From: Vibrio neptunius
Lineage (GTDB): Bacteria; Pseudomonadota; Gammaproteobacteria; Enterobacterales; Vibrionaceae
Assembly: GCF_000967495.1 (NCBI RefSeq)
Contig: NZ_JXXU01000001.1
Coordinates: 62,001 to 126,000 of the forward strand
Length of the DNA stretch: 64,000 bases
Direction of reading: 5' to 3'
Each line of letters begins with the position of its first letter. Position 1 is the first letter of the stretch. The notes under the pieces are model-generated. The model saw only the letters and a program-made list of their open reading frames with translations. It made no database searches and had not been told where the DNA came from. Made by a program: the position numbers and the translations under genes. Shown here piece after piece: positions 26,558 through 35,625 of this stretch.

Positions 26558-28513
26558 ATGAAGGAAATAGCAACGTTAGGACTGGCGTTATTGGTGATGA
26601 ATAGTGCGAATGCATCTGAGCCCAAAGACGCCTCTGATGTCACCAAAGAAGTGAATAATCAAATTAAACAAGATCTGCCGTTTAACGACAAACGTGATTT
26701 CAAAGATGCTCAAAGAGGCTTTGTTGCCAAGCAAGAAGTCGTCACAATCACGAATGAAAATGGTGATATTGTTTGGGATCTGGAGGCCTATAAAGATTAC
26801 ATTAGCTTAGATAAACCCTCGCCAGATACCGTCAATCCAAGTTTATGGCGTAATGCTCAGCTAAATATGATCAACGGCTTGTTTGAAGTCACTGAAGGCA
26901 TTTATCAAGTTCGTGGTTATGATTTGTCAAACATCACCTTCATTAAAGGTGATACAGGCTGGATAGTCTTTGATCCACTCATATCACAAGAAACAGCCAA
27001 GGCGGCGCTTAATTTTATTAACCAAGAACTGGGAGAAAGACCAGTAACGGGTGTCTTCTACAGCCATAGCCATATCGATCACTTCGGGGGCGTACGAGGC
27101 GTGGTGGATGAAAAAGACGTCATTTCAGGTAAGGTGCCTATTGTCGCTTCATACGGTTTTACTGAACATGCCGTCTCAGAAAATGTGATCGCGGGTAACG
27201 CTATGGGTAGACGTGCAGTCTATATGTATGGTGCACTTCTACCAAGAAATGAAAAAGGTGGCGTAAATGGTGGTTTGGGCCAGACGACGTCAACTGGTAT
27301 TGCGACAATGATTAAACCAACGGACATCATCAAAGAAACGGGAGAGAAACGGACGATTGATGGCGTTAAAATGGTTTTTCAGTACACGCCCGGCTCAGAA
27401 GCTCCTACTGAAATGAATATCTGGTTCCCAGACAAAAAAGCGCTTTGGATGGCAGAAAACACGACCAACACGATGCACAACATTCTTACTCTGCGAGGTG
27501 CTCAAGTACGGGACGCCCTAAAGTGGTCGAGCTACCTGCAGGAAACCATTGATTTGTGGGGAGATGAAGTGCAAGTCAAATTCCAAAGTCATCACTGGCC
27601 CATGTGGGGGCAAAAAGATATTGTTGAGTACTTTAAAACACAAAGAGACATGTATAAGTACACACACGATCAAACAGTACGCCTAATGAATCAAGGTTAT
27701 ATTGGTTCAGAAATTTCTGAAATGATCGAATTTCCGGATGAAATTGGTAATACTTGGAGTTCAAGAGGCTATTACGGCACCTTACGCCATAACAGCAGAG
27801 CTGTGTATCAGCGCTATATGGGCTGGTACAACGGCAATCCATCCGATCTAAATAACCTGCCCCCTGCCGATGCTGCAGAGAAATATGTCGAATACATGGG
27901 GGGCGAACAACAAGCGCTCAAAAAAGCAAAAGCAGATTTTGACAAAGGCCATTATCGCTGGGTTGCCGAGGTACTCAAACATGTTGTGTTCGCCAATCCA
28001 GAAAGTAAAAAGGGTAAAGAACTTCTGGCAGATACCTATGAACAGCTGGGTTATCAGGCAGAATCAGGCCCTTGGCGCTCAGTTTATCTACAAGGTGCGT
28101 ACGAGTTAAGGAATGGCACTCCAAGCACTGGTGGGACGAATGTTGCTTCTCCAGATATCATCAAAAATATGCCGCCAGAGATGTTGTTTGATTACTTAGC
28201 CGTGCGTATTTTACCGGAAAAAGCGGCAGGTAAAACTTTATCGATGAATATTAATTTCACCGATCTCGATGAGCAATACGCACTCTATGTCGAAAACTCC
28301 GTGTTAAATCACACCAAGAAACTCGCTAAAAACCCTGGGGTCTCTCTGGCGCTAACCAAAACGACACTCGATGATGTGCAACTAGGGAAACTTACGTTAG
28401 AACAAGCGATTGCCGATGGTTCTATCCAAATTGAAGGCGACCCACAACAGCTCAAAGACTTTGTTACTATGCTGGATAGCTTTAACTTTTGGTTTAATAT
28501 CGTCATCCCATAG
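26558..28513 (+). CDS. Exported alkylsulfatase, SdsA1/BDS1 type
   Basis: Zn-dependent alkylsulfatase of the metallo-beta-lactamase superfamily that hydrolyses alkyl sulfates such as SDS to the alcohol and sulfate. It has 651 residues from the ATG at 26558 behind CAGGAG; an upstream in-frame start lacks a site. A Sec signal peptide covers about 1-19. The metal motif HxHxDH is at His170, His172, Asp174 and His175, with GRRAVYMYG, the ENTTNTMHN segment, a central dimerisation domain and a C-terminal SCP2-like domain (about 530-650). Similar to SdsA1 (658 residues). It has no obvious tie to secretion and is part of the cargo between T3SS blocks. Confidence 0.9.
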   Translation: MKEIATLGLALLVMNSANASEPKDASDVTKEVNNQIKQDLPFNDKRDFKDAQRGFVAKQEVVTITNENGDIVWDLEAYKDYISLDKPSPDTVNPSLWRNAQLNMINGLFEVTEGIYQVRGYDLSNITFIKGDTGWIVFDPLISQETAKAALNFINQELGERPVTGVFYSHSHIDHFGGVRGVVDEKDVISGKVPIVASYGFTEHAVSENVIAGNAMGRRAVYMYGALLPRNEKGGVNGGLGQTTSTGIATMIKPTDIIKETGEKRTIDGVKMVFQYTPGSEAPTEMNIWFPDKKALWMAENTTNTMHNILTLRGAQVRDALKWSSYLQETIDLWGDEVQVKFQSHHWPMWGQKDIVEYFKTQRDMYKYTHDQTVRLMNQGYIGSEISEMIEFPDEIGNTWSSRGYYGTLRHNSRAVYQRYMGWYNGNPSDLNNLPPADAAEKYVEYMGGEQQALKKAKADFDKGHYRWVAEVLKHVVFANPESKKGKELLADTYEQLGYQAESGPWRSVYLQGAYELRNGTPSTGGTNVASPDIIKNMPPEMLFDYLAVRILPEKAAGKTLSMNINFTDLDEQYALYVENSVLNHTKKLAKNPGVSLALTKTTLDDVQLGKLTLEQAIADGSIQIEGDPQQLKDFVTMLDSFNFWFNIVIP

Positions 28514-28522
28514 GAATCTCTT

Positions 28523-28990
28523 ATGAAGCAGCAAATTGTCTCGTGTATTGCTTCTGTGACTCTCGGATTAGCAAGCTCAATTAGTTGGGCTTGCTCATAT
28601 GATGGACTGTTTACCAACCCATTTAGCGAGAGCTACCCAGGGGCACTGGATGTATCGATTGCTACTCAGCTAGCCATCCGGTCTCAGAAGTTGCCATCGA
28701 TAGAGAAAATAGAAGGCTCCGCAGGCCTACAAAGAACTCGATGGTGGCTAAACTTATTGGTCAAAGTGAATGGCGATTGGCCAAAGAATACATATGTTTA
28801 CGTTGTCGATCGTCGGTTGTGGTCGCGAATCCGTCAGGCTGGAACTTCTATTGATATACACGTCTCTCCTCCCCCTCATGAAGCCGATGTTTGGCAGCTG
28901 TCAGAAGCGGCACTGCATAGTTTGATCTCAAAGGCACTGACTATAGATCAAGCAATAAACCTTGGCGTGTTAAGCAGGAGTGAGACATAA
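28523..28990 (+). CDS. Small exported protein, function unknown
   Basis: Protein of 155 residues with a Sec signal peptide (about 1-23, ending SWAC, so a lipoprotein cleavage cannot be excluded, although the lipobox is poor). The mature part has a short helix (LDVSIATQLAIRSQKLPS) and a beta segment (NTYVYVVDRRLWSRI). It starts 9 bp after the alkylsulfatase stop and is almost certainly co-transcribed, so a role beside that enzyme in the periplasm is possible. No family recognised. Confidence 0.7.
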   Translation: MKQQIVSCIASVTLGLASSISWACSYDGLFTNPFSESYPGALDVSIATQLAIRSQKLPSIEKIEGSAGLQRTRWWLNLLVKVNGDWPKNTYVYVVDRRLWSRIRQAGTSIDIHVSPPPHEADVWQLSEAALHSLISKALTIDQAINLGVLSRSET

Positions 28991-29080
28991 GACGACAACA
29001 AAGATTAGCGTGACGACTGAGCGTTAAAATCGCCACGAACATTTGCATTAGTCAATGCTTTGTCTCGACCCGCAGTACCC

Positions 29081-30082
29081 TTAAAAGTCGAACAACATAC
29101 TCCAAAAGCGTTGTCTTGTTTCTGATGAAGTATTTCTGTGTGTCACGTATTGAGCATGAACGTTTTTCGCCGCCGATGGAGAAAGTTTAATCCCCCAAAG
29201 TGGAGCAAACTGATTGGGCACTACGGAATAGCGGACGTCAATCACACCCAGTTTGTCATTGGGATCTATGGCTAGATAACCGTCTGAAAAGCGTCGAAAG
29301 CGTTCAAGGTCTTTAGCCTGTTGTGAATGCATATCAAGCCAGGGAAGATCTCTTTCGAGATCTATTCTTGAAATCGATTCACCGGCATAAACTTTGGTTG
29401 TTCGACCTAACCTTACCGCATCTACATGGTAGTAATTATCCGTTTCATAAAGCACTTTCCAAACTAGTAAATTGGCAAAACTCGGCTTAACCACCAATCG
29501 GTTTGGGGCGTGGTTTCGCACTTGAGCCAATTGCCACCCCTCATGATAAGCTCTTTCCTTTTGTATTACTCCTAGGGATAAGTAGGATAACCCCCAAAGC
29601 AAAGCGACTCTCGCTCCCCATGGTGTCCTCTTGCGTAGCGTAACGGCAATACCGATCAAAAGCGGTGCAGTAAAAACTGGGTCCACGATAGACACTATGT
29701 TCCATGCATATCGTTTATCAGTGACAGGCCAAAGCAATTGCGTGCCATAAGAGGTGCAGGCATCCAGCAAGGCATGGGTAGCGAAGCCAAGTGCACAATA
29801 CAACCAACTTTGACTAAATTTAAGCCCAAATCTTCGAGCAAACCACCAATGTAAGACTAAACTGCAAACCAAGCTACCTAGCGGTATGAATAGAAGAGAA
29901 TGGGTAAATTGTCGGTGGTACTCAAGGAACAACAACGGGTCGTGAGAAGAGCGAATGAACACGTCTAGATCTGGTGACATGCCAGCCAACATACCTAAGC
30001 CTCCGGCAACAAGTATGTGTTTTTTATCACTGACTGCTTGGGGTAAAGCCGCCCCTATTAGCCCTTGCGTTAACGGGTCCAT
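29081..30082 (-). CDS. YdjM-like membrane-bound metal-dependent hydrolase (DUF457)
   Basis: Integral membrane protein of 333 residues from the ATG at 30082 (behind GGGAGAAAAAAAGG). Family motifs: MDPLTQGLIGAALPQ at the N-terminus, AGMSPDLDVF, HRQFTHSLLF and ATHALLDACTSYGTQLLWP. These conserved His/Asp residues are typical of the YdjM family, whose reaction is not established. About four TM helices lie in the first 170 residues, then a soluble domain of about 150. Convergent with the 155-residue gene; monocistronic or with the next gene. Confidence 0.8.
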   Translation of the reverse strand: MDPLTQGLIGAALPQAVSDKKHILVAGGLGMLAGMSPDLDVFIRSSHDPLLFLEYHRQFTHSLLFIPLGSLVCSLVLHWWFARRFGLKFSQSWLYCALGFATHALLDACTSYGTQLLWPVTDKRYAWNIVSIVDPVFTAPLLIGIAVTLRKRTPWGARVALLWGLSYLSLGVIQKERAYHEGWQLAQVRNHAPNRLVVKPSFANLLVWKVLYETDNYYHVDAVRLGRTTKVYAGESISRIDLERDLPWLDMHSQQAKDLERFRRFSDGYLAIDPNDKLGVIDVRYSVVPNQFAPLWGIKLSPSAAKNVHAQYVTHRNTSSETRQRFWSMLFDF

Positions 30083-30149
30083 CCTTTTTTTCTCCCACAC
30101 GTTGCATCATAAAACCTTCGAGCCTGTTTGACGTCACATTGATTCAGGC

Positions 30150-31001
30150 TTAATCAACACTTGGTTCACTCGGCTTATACTGTTCCTTGGTGGCTAACTC
30201 AACTTGTTGATCAATGAAGTTAAAAAAGTTGTCTTGGTTAATAAACGGGTTACTGGCACTTCCTTCCCTCATTCTATCTCGGTTAGAGAACAGGTTGTTT
30301 TTATGAGGATGATTAGACAAGTTTACCGTCACCATAGGGCTACTGTTTGCTATTTGTTTCACTCTTTTCATGCTCGCGAAATATTGCTTTACGAGCTCAG
30401 GGTTTTGGAAATTAATACCATGCCCACCGACAACAAAAGCTCGATACGCTTTTCCGTCATCTTCCACTAAAAAGTCAATCGATAAGTCGCCTTCAGTGTG
30501 CCCCGGCGTGATGTAAAACTTAAACTTTGTATTGCCTAGTAAAACTTCGGATTCATCTTCAGCAAATTTGAACACACTTGGTGGAATGAACTTATTCTCA
30601 CCTTTACTCTTTTGTGACTGTTTTTTTGTGAGTTCTAACCCTTTTTTTGTCATGATCACCTTAGCATTGTAGGTGGACTGAAGAAATTCTGCCCCACCGA
30701 CGTGATCAGAATGCCCATGCGTAACAATAATGTGACTCACCGTTTTGTCGCCTAATCCCAATTTCCGTAGGTTCTCTGGAATCCATTTGCTATATGGAAA
30801 GTCTAGAGTGTCGATAATCACCAGACCAGATGATGTTTCTATCGCATAAGAAGACACCCATTTGTCTCCGATGTAATAGACGTTGTCGAACATCTTAAAT
30901 GGCTCAACATAGCCATTTTCAACACTCATCTTAGGTATATCCGTGTGTGAAAGTGTAGATGCCGAAAAAAACAAAGTGATAAGACATAGAGTTAAACGCA
31001 T
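30150..31001 (-). CDS. Exported metallo-beta-lactamase-fold hydrolase
   Basis: Protein of 283 residues from the ATG at 31001 (GGAGAAAGGA upstream). A Sec signal peptide covers about 1-18. Zn motif HGHSDHVGG, downstream PGHTEGDLSIDF and GGHGINF give the metal-binding set of the superfamily, closest in style to periplasmic B3/QPS-like hydrolases. It might hydrolyse a lactone, ester or other small molecule; a true beta-lactamase role is not shown. Second metallo-beta-lactamase-fold exported enzyme in this interval, after the alkylsulfatase. Confidence 0.75.
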   Translation of the reverse strand: MRLTLCLITLFFSASTLSHTDIPKMSVENGYVEPFKMFDNVYYIGDKWVSSYAIETSSGLVIIDTLDFPYSKWIPENLRKLGLGDKTVSHIIVTHGHSDHVGGAEFLQSTYNAKVIMTKKGLELTKKQSQKSKGENKFIPPSVFKFAEDESEVLLGNTKFKFYITPGHTEGDLSIDFLVEDDGKAYRAFVVGGHGINFQNPELVKQYFASMKRVKQIANSSPMVTVNLSNHPHKNNLFSNRDRMREGSASNPFINQDNFFNFIDQQVELATKEQYKPSEPSVD

Positions 31002-31350
31002 TCCTTTCTCCATCATGCAAATATGTACCAAAAGTTCCCTCGACTCAGCCTTTTGAAGCATATCAATAAGACTTAGGGCGCGTAAGACTACCACATTTTA
31101 TGAAATCATATGTCTATTTGCACATATCAGGCGGTCTGCGCTTTGGTGGGCGAAGAAAGAGAGTGCGTCGTTGCTTGCGTCAAACCAGAAAGGTTCTTCT
31201 TAGGACTCTAATCGAAAAGGGACCTGTCCGTGTCGACAGGCCCTAGAGCAATCTATATTTGAGTTGTGTTCGATGGCGACATGTTTAGATCGATACTAAT
31301 CGGCAGTATCTTCAAATTTGATACTAGTTAACAGTACGAGCTCAAGGCTT
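31002..31350. other. Intergenic region between the effector block and the metabolic genes
   Basis: 349 bp with no credible gene. It holds the terminator of the sse block (31214-31243) and must carry the promoter of the metallo-beta-lactamase-fold gene. A lone half site ATCAG occurs at 31126 without a partner arm. Confidence 0.6.
31214..31243 (-). terminator. Rho-independent terminator after the SseF-like gene
   Basis: On the minus strand, stem GGGCCTGTC / GACAGGTCCC (one bulge) with loop GACACG, followed by TTTTC, 107 bp past the SseF-like stop codon. It closes the ssaB-to-sseF block. Confidence 0.8.
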
Positions 31351-32538
31351 TCACACAATGACAGGCGATAACTTTTTTACATCCTCACCCGCACCACCTG
31401 AGTTCATAAACGCTTCTAGTTTCAGCTTGAGATCGTTCAGTAGTTGATCTTTCTTGGCAAGTTCTTCTCTGAGCATAGCTTCGCGAAGTTTAGCAGCGTT
31501 TTGGGCAGCGAGAAGAATCGCCTGAGATTGCTCCTGCTGTTTAGCCTTCTCGCTCGCTAGATGGAGCTGTTCATCTTTGCCTTGGATTTCATGGGTAAGT
31601 TCGTTTCGTACTTGCTTCGCTGAACTGAGTTCATCAGACAAACCAGATACTTTTTTAGACAACCCTGACAATTTGGTCGACATGTCTGCTGTTCTCATCG
31701 ACATAGCAACGGACATGACTTCGTCTGTAAGTTGAGATTTTAGTTTCTGTTTATGCGCTCTGAGTTCACTGTCTGCTTTCTCTTGTACTTTTTTGTTGTT
31801 GTCTAAGCTAAATCCGAGAGCTTTGTCTCCGGCTGCACCAACCCCAAGTTTTGCAAGCTTGGTTGTGGAGATCACACTGCCAGCGGCTCCAAGGGCTGAC
31901 GGTACTGAGACAGTCCCTGCATATAGAGTACCTATCGTAAGGCCTAATCTAAGTAGTGCAGAGTTTGCTTTCGCCCAATACTGTGCTCTATCATCACTCA
32001 TCCCCATCTTTTCAAGCAGTTTATAAGTAAGATTTGAAATGGTATCCGCCCCCATTTTAAGCCCTTCACCTCCATGCGCTTTACTGTACCAATTGGCGGC
32101 AGCACAGCCAGCATCAGAAACCGCCAATGCGAACGCGACGCCAGCTGCTGCTACAAGTGGAACACCAAGCCCACCACTAAAAACCGTAGCTGCGATAGCA
32201 AGCCCTAAACCAATTCCCGCTATTGCAACATTGAACAGCTCTTTAAAAAAGGTGCTTTTTGCGACGTCCACCCCTGCTTTTTGCGCCTGATCGTAAAGGC
32301 GGGTTGAGTTTTCGATTAACTGTTTTGATTCTGTTGTTGAGGTTTTATGTGTACTTAAATAGTGACTTTGCGCTGGTGTAACTGCAAGGTCCAAATGGTT
32401 AACCGTATTCATCTGGTCTTTGAGTGGCACCTGTGAAATATCGAACTTTCTTGCTTCAAGTTTTGATGTCGATTTCGGCATTTCTAAATCTAAATAGCTG
32501 AGGTTTGCCAGTCGCTGGGCAGAAATCTCTGTTGGCAT
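31351..32538 (-). CDS. SseF-like membrane-active T3SS effector
   Basis: Protein of 395 residues, immediately after an SscB-like chaperone gene exactly where SPI-2 has sseF. Polar N-terminus (about 1-95), long Ala/Gly/Leu-rich hydrophobic region (about 100-155 and 190-230, for example LGLAIAATVFSGGLGVPLVAAAGVAFALAV), then a strongly charged C-terminal coiled coil (about 245-375, heptads like LSGLSKKVSGLSDELSS). Salmonella SseF (260 residues) sits in the vacuole membrane and steers its position. Here the coiled-coil extension is additional and sseG is missing. Function by analogy only; a third translocator is an alternative. Confidence 0.6.
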   Translation of the reverse strand: MPTEISAQRLANLSYLDLEMPKSTSKLEARKFDISQVPLKDQMNTVNHLDLAVTPAQSHYLSTHKTSTTESKQLIENSTRLYDQAQKAGVDVAKSTFFKELFNVAIAGIGLGLAIAATVFSGGLGVPLVAAAGVAFALAVSDAGCAAANWYSKAHGGEGLKMGADTISNLTYKLLEKMGMSDDRAQYWAKANSALLRLGLTIGTLYAGTVSVPSALGAAGSVISTTKLAKLGVGAAGDKALGFSLDNNKKVQEKADSELRAHKQKLKSQLTDEVMSVAMSMRTADMSTKLSGLSKKVSGLSDELSSAKQVRNELTHEIQGKDEQLHLASEKAKQQEQSQAILLAAQNAAKLREAMLREELAKKDQLLNDLKLKLEAFMNSGGAGEDVKKLSPVIV

Positions 32539-32558
32539 GTAAGCTCTCCTAATACGAG

Positions 32559-33038
32559 TTAATCAGTAATGTCATCAAGTAACGATTGTGCAATTGAACG
32601 AATCTCGGGTTGCTCAGGGGGAATGTAACTTTGTTCGATACTGGTTTGTAATGCATCAATAGCTTCAAGTTGTTTTTTCAGTGATAAATAACACTGCCCT
32701 ATTCTGAAGGTAACGCCAGCGTCACAGGCATTCATCAAAGTGGCATACCCATAAAAGGTCAATGCATGTTCAAATTGATCTAGAGCGTGAAGAGTGGAAG
32801 CCATACCGAACATGTATTCACGACGCCAAGGATTATTCATTACTAGATAGGTAAAATGAGTCAGAGCTCCGGACATATCTTGTTCTTGATATCGCTCCAG
32901 AGCACTTTGATAGGCCTGTTCTAATTCTGATTGTTTCACACCATTGAGCTGCGCCAGAGTTTTATGACCGCTGACTACATCCTGAATGGATTCTGCGACT
33001 TGATTGATGTCGACTGGTAGGAAATTTGTGTTTGTCAT
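32559..33038 (-). CDS. SscB-like TPR chaperone (class II)
   Basis: SycD/LcrH-type chaperone with three TPR-like repeats (for example RYQEQDMSGALTHFTYLVMNNP, WRREYMFGMASTLHALDQFEHAL). 159 residues from the ATG at 33038; ATG codons at 33047-33053 are also possible. It lies just upstream of the SseF-like gene, as sscB does in SPI-2, and probably stabilises that protein. The SPI-2 gene sseE that should precede it is absent (67-bp gap to the SseD-like gene). Confidence 0.75.
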   Translation of the reverse strand: MTNTNFLPVDINQVAESIQDVVSGHKTLAQLNGVKQSELEQAYQSALERYQEQDMSGALTHFTYLVMNNPWRREYMFGMASTLHALDQFEHALTFYGYATLMNACDAGVTFRIGQCYLSLKKQLEAIDALQTSIEQSYIPPEQPEIRSIAQSLLDDITD

Positions 33039-33105
33039 GAGATATTCCATCATCTGCAGAGCACCTAAGAACGGCACTCTGCACTAGGTTTATGTAAAGA
33101 AGAGA

Positions 33106-33696
33106 TCAGTTATGGACAGCGGACGCAATGCGACCGTGAAGTTCAACTAACTCTTTGACCAGTGAACGCATCTGCTCTGATATTTGACGTGCTTTATCAC
33201 TCAGTTCGTTGACATTTTTGGCATAGTTCTGAGCGTTCAACGCTTTGAATTCACCATCCACTTTTTCCATTTCAGCGTCCTTGGAGATTGACGCCGATAC
33301 CATGGAGCCTGCACCATCGACGCCTTTGCCCAATGCTTGACCGAGATGGGTGGCTCCTTCACCAAACTTACTCGTTGCACCAACGCCCACCATACCAATA
33401 GCACCTGACAGAATTTGTAGCCCACCAGACCATGCAGCAGACTCAAACGCACTTTTGATTGCGTCACGTTTAGTGTCCATCGACGCTTTTTGCACATCCC
33501 AACCTAACAGTTGTTGTTTTTGGTTGTATTCCTGGAGCACATTGCGCAGTTTCTTGAAGATCTCAGCCAGTTTTATGATCAGCTCGTTGAGCTGTGAGAT
33601 CGCATCCATTGCTTCACTTCCAGAAACATCTAAATCATAACCAGCGTGACTTGACGCGTTTACTGGAGCATTGTTTGATACTTGTACTTCACTCAT
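33106..33696 (-). CDS. sseD: Minor translocator SseD/EspB-like (SctB)
   Basis: Protein of 196 residues matching SseD (195). Helical and amphipathic, with one hydrophobic, Gly-rich stretch (about 95-125, GGLQILSGAIGMVGVGAT) and flanking coiled coils (EIFKKLRNVLQEYNQKQQLLG; ELSDKARQISEQMRSLVKELVEL). With the SseC-like protein it would form the pore in the host membrane. 14 bp after the SseC-like gene. Confidence 0.85.
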   Translation of the reverse strand: MSEVQVSNNAPVNASSHAGYDLDVSGSEAMDAISQLNELIIKLAEIFKKLRNVLQEYNQKQQLLGWDVQKASMDTKRDAIKSAFESAAWSGGLQILSGAIGMVGVGATSKFGEGATHLGQALGKGVDGAGSMVSASISKDAEMEKVDGEFKALNAQNYAKNVNELSDKARQISEQMRSLVKELVELHGRIASAVHN

Positions 33697-33710
33697 AACT
33701 TCCCCCTTAG

Positions 33711-35150
33711 CTACACTGCTGACGTAGCAATGCGTGCTTGTAACATACCCGTTTCATTGATGACTTTGCTTGCACCGTCTAAGGTGTCCCCTTGTTTATC
33801 CACCAAATCTTTGATGGTTTTGGATTGCTGCTCTTTAGCTTTGTCGTACCAGTCGTAGCAGAATTCCATTAGGTTTTGCTTGAGGATCAACTCTTCAATT
33901 TGTTTTTGAAGTTTCGCTTTCTCTTCAGTCACGATACCGCTAGTAATAGCTTTTCCAGAACCCGCTGAAGCGCGAAGTAAATCAAGTGAGGTATAGGTAC
34001 ATGCTTTAATGACAGTTTTGATAACTTCATTGCGCACCATAGTTGTCACTTGTTTGGTGATCTCCTGAGCAGTGATCTGAGCTCCTTTCTCGATGGCAGC
34101 AGTCGCTGCTTTTTCTACCGATTTAGTCACGATTTGCTGTATCGCTTCTTCACTGAACGCTTTGCCCAGAGACTTAGCAATTTGACCGCCGCGCTCTGCT
34201 ACTTGCTCTACGCCCTTACTGACACCACTCATCAATTGCTTGCTAACCTGCTCTGCGACTTGCTCAGAGACTTGTTTACCCACTTGCTGCGCGATGTTGG
34301 TTACTTCTTGTGCAGAGCCTTTACCTATGCTTTCGACTAGTTTCGGGGCCGCCTCTTTCATGGCGGTTTCAGTGCCTTTGGCAATCGAGCGTGTGGCTGA
34401 AATGGCTCGACCTGCCTGGAAGATATCTAAGGCCATACCGACAATTTCTGCACCTAGTTGAACTTTTCCCGCTACATCAATCACTTGCTGGCACTTCTCT
34501 TTATCCGCCCCGCAAAGAATCGCCGTTTCTGCAGCGGCTTTGACCATGCCAGCAATGCCTGCTGTGAGGTAAGCTGCACCACTCGCCATATCCAATGCCC
34601 CGCCAGCCACATCTCCAACAGCTATCCGCGCAGCGCCTTCAATCAACTTGAATACGCCGACAACTGCTTCCACCGCTCCAACAATCCAGTCGAAGATCGC
34701 ACCGAAAATGCCGCCTTTATGGGCTTTCTCAGATTGTTCTATTCGCTTAGCGAGTTGCTCCTGAAACTCTTTGACTTGCTGATCACGCAGTACGGCTTGA
34801 GTGTCCGTCATCAGTCTACTGGCTTTAGCAGCGGCATTCGCTGTGTCGCCAAAGGTCTTTAGTCCTAGGTTGGCAGCCATGAGAACCATATCGTTCATGG
34901 AAGCTTTTTCTAGTTGACTAACTGTAACGTTGTCACCCTTGTGAAAAGCAGATAGCACACGCTGTAATGCCTGACTTGCTGCGTCTGAGCCAACCACACG
35001 CGTTTTTGTTTCGCGGTCAATGACATCAACAAGACCACCAGGTGTTCCAGATGAAGGCATACGCGCCTTGGTTTCGTTACTTTTATCAAGATGCTCAGTT
35101 TCCGATGTGCCCGTTACTGACATTTGGGTATTGAAGCTAACACTAGTCAT
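33711..35150 (-). CDS. sseC: Major translocator SseC/EspD-like (SctE)
   Basis: Hydrophobic translocator of 479 residues (SseC 484). Two hydrophobic segments, about 160-215 (IGAVEAVVGVFKLIEGAARIAVG and following) and a weaker one near 240, define the EspD/YopB family. A long Gln/Lys/Glu coiled coil follows, with repeats of QVSEQVAEQVSKQ and EKAATAAIEKGAQ type. It overlaps the chaperone gene by 8 bp, the usual arrangement for chaperone and client. Confidence 0.88.
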   Translation of the reverse strand: MTSVSFNTQMSVTGTSETEHLDKSNETKARMPSSGTPGGLVDVIDRETKTRVVGSDAASQALQRVLSAFHKGDNVTVSQLEKASMNDMVLMAANLGLKTFGDTANAAAKASRLMTDTQAVLRDQQVKEFQEQLAKRIEQSEKAHKGGIFGAIFDWIVGAVEAVVGVFKLIEGAARIAVGDVAGGALDMASGAAYLTAGIAGMVKAAAETAILCGADKEKCQQVIDVAGKVQLGAEIVGMALDIFQAGRAISATRSIAKGTETAMKEAAPKLVESIGKGSAQEVTNIAQQVGKQVSEQVAEQVSKQLMSGVSKGVEQVAERGGQIAKSLGKAFSEEAIQQIVTKSVEKAATAAIEKGAQITAQEITKQVTTMVRNEVIKTVIKACTYTSLDLLRASAGSGKAITSGIVTEEKAKLQKQIEELILKQNLMEFCYDWYDKAKEQQSKTIKDLVDKQGDTLDGASKVINETGMLQARIATSAV

Positions 35151-35616
35151 GGTGAACCTCCTGAGTAAATTGAGCTAAAGCTTTGTTCGCTTTCTCTGCT
35201 ATCTCGTCCCACACTCCGTCAGGGTGACAATCGCATACACGCAATGCCGCTTGGTAGGATTTCATCGCATATTCTTTATTGCCTACGGCTAGGTAATTGT
35301 TACCTGCAAAGTAAGGACAACGAGGGTCATCTACTTTGACAATACCAGCACGACCAAAACAGAAAATCGCTTCTTCATATTGTTTGAGCTGCTGGCAACA
35401 TGTTCCTAGTGCAAAGAAGTATTCAAAGTTCCATTGGTCAATTTTCATTAATAGATAGAAGATCCGTTTCGCACCTTGGTAATCGCCATAGTTCATAAGT
35501 TGAGTACCATACTGGTACAGAAGATCTAGATCTTTCTGTTCTACGTCTGCCAGCATTTTGAGTGATCCACCCTGCTGCAAGAATGACTGCAAGGTTTCAA
35601 AGTCTTTCTCTACCAT
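35143..35616 (-). CDS. sscA: SscA-like TPR chaperone of translocators
   Basis: SycD/LcrH-family chaperone, 157 residues (SscA 157), with TPR repeats (LDLLYQYGTQLMNYGDYQGAK, EYFFALGTCCQQLKQYEEAI, CPYFAGNNYLAVGNKEYAM). It binds the SseC-like translocator and probably the SseD-like one. It lies between the second filament gene (9-bp gap) and sseC (8-bp overlap), the SPI-2 order sseB-sscA-sseC. Confidence 0.88.
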   Translation of the reverse strand: MVEKDFETLQSFLQQGGSLKMLADVEQKDLDLLYQYGTQLMNYGDYQGAKRIFYLLMKIDQWNFEYFFALGTCCQQLKQYEEAIFCFGRAGIVKVDDPRCPYFAGNNYLAVGNKEYAMKSYQAALRVCDCHPDGVWDEIAEKANKALAQFTQEVHHD

Positions 35617-35625
35617 AACGACCCC

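Noticed and set aside
31126..31130. Possible fifth T3SS palindrome downstream of the SseF-like gene
   Set aside because: Only ATCAG is present, followed by GCGG; no inverted arm and no T3SS gene start at the right distance.
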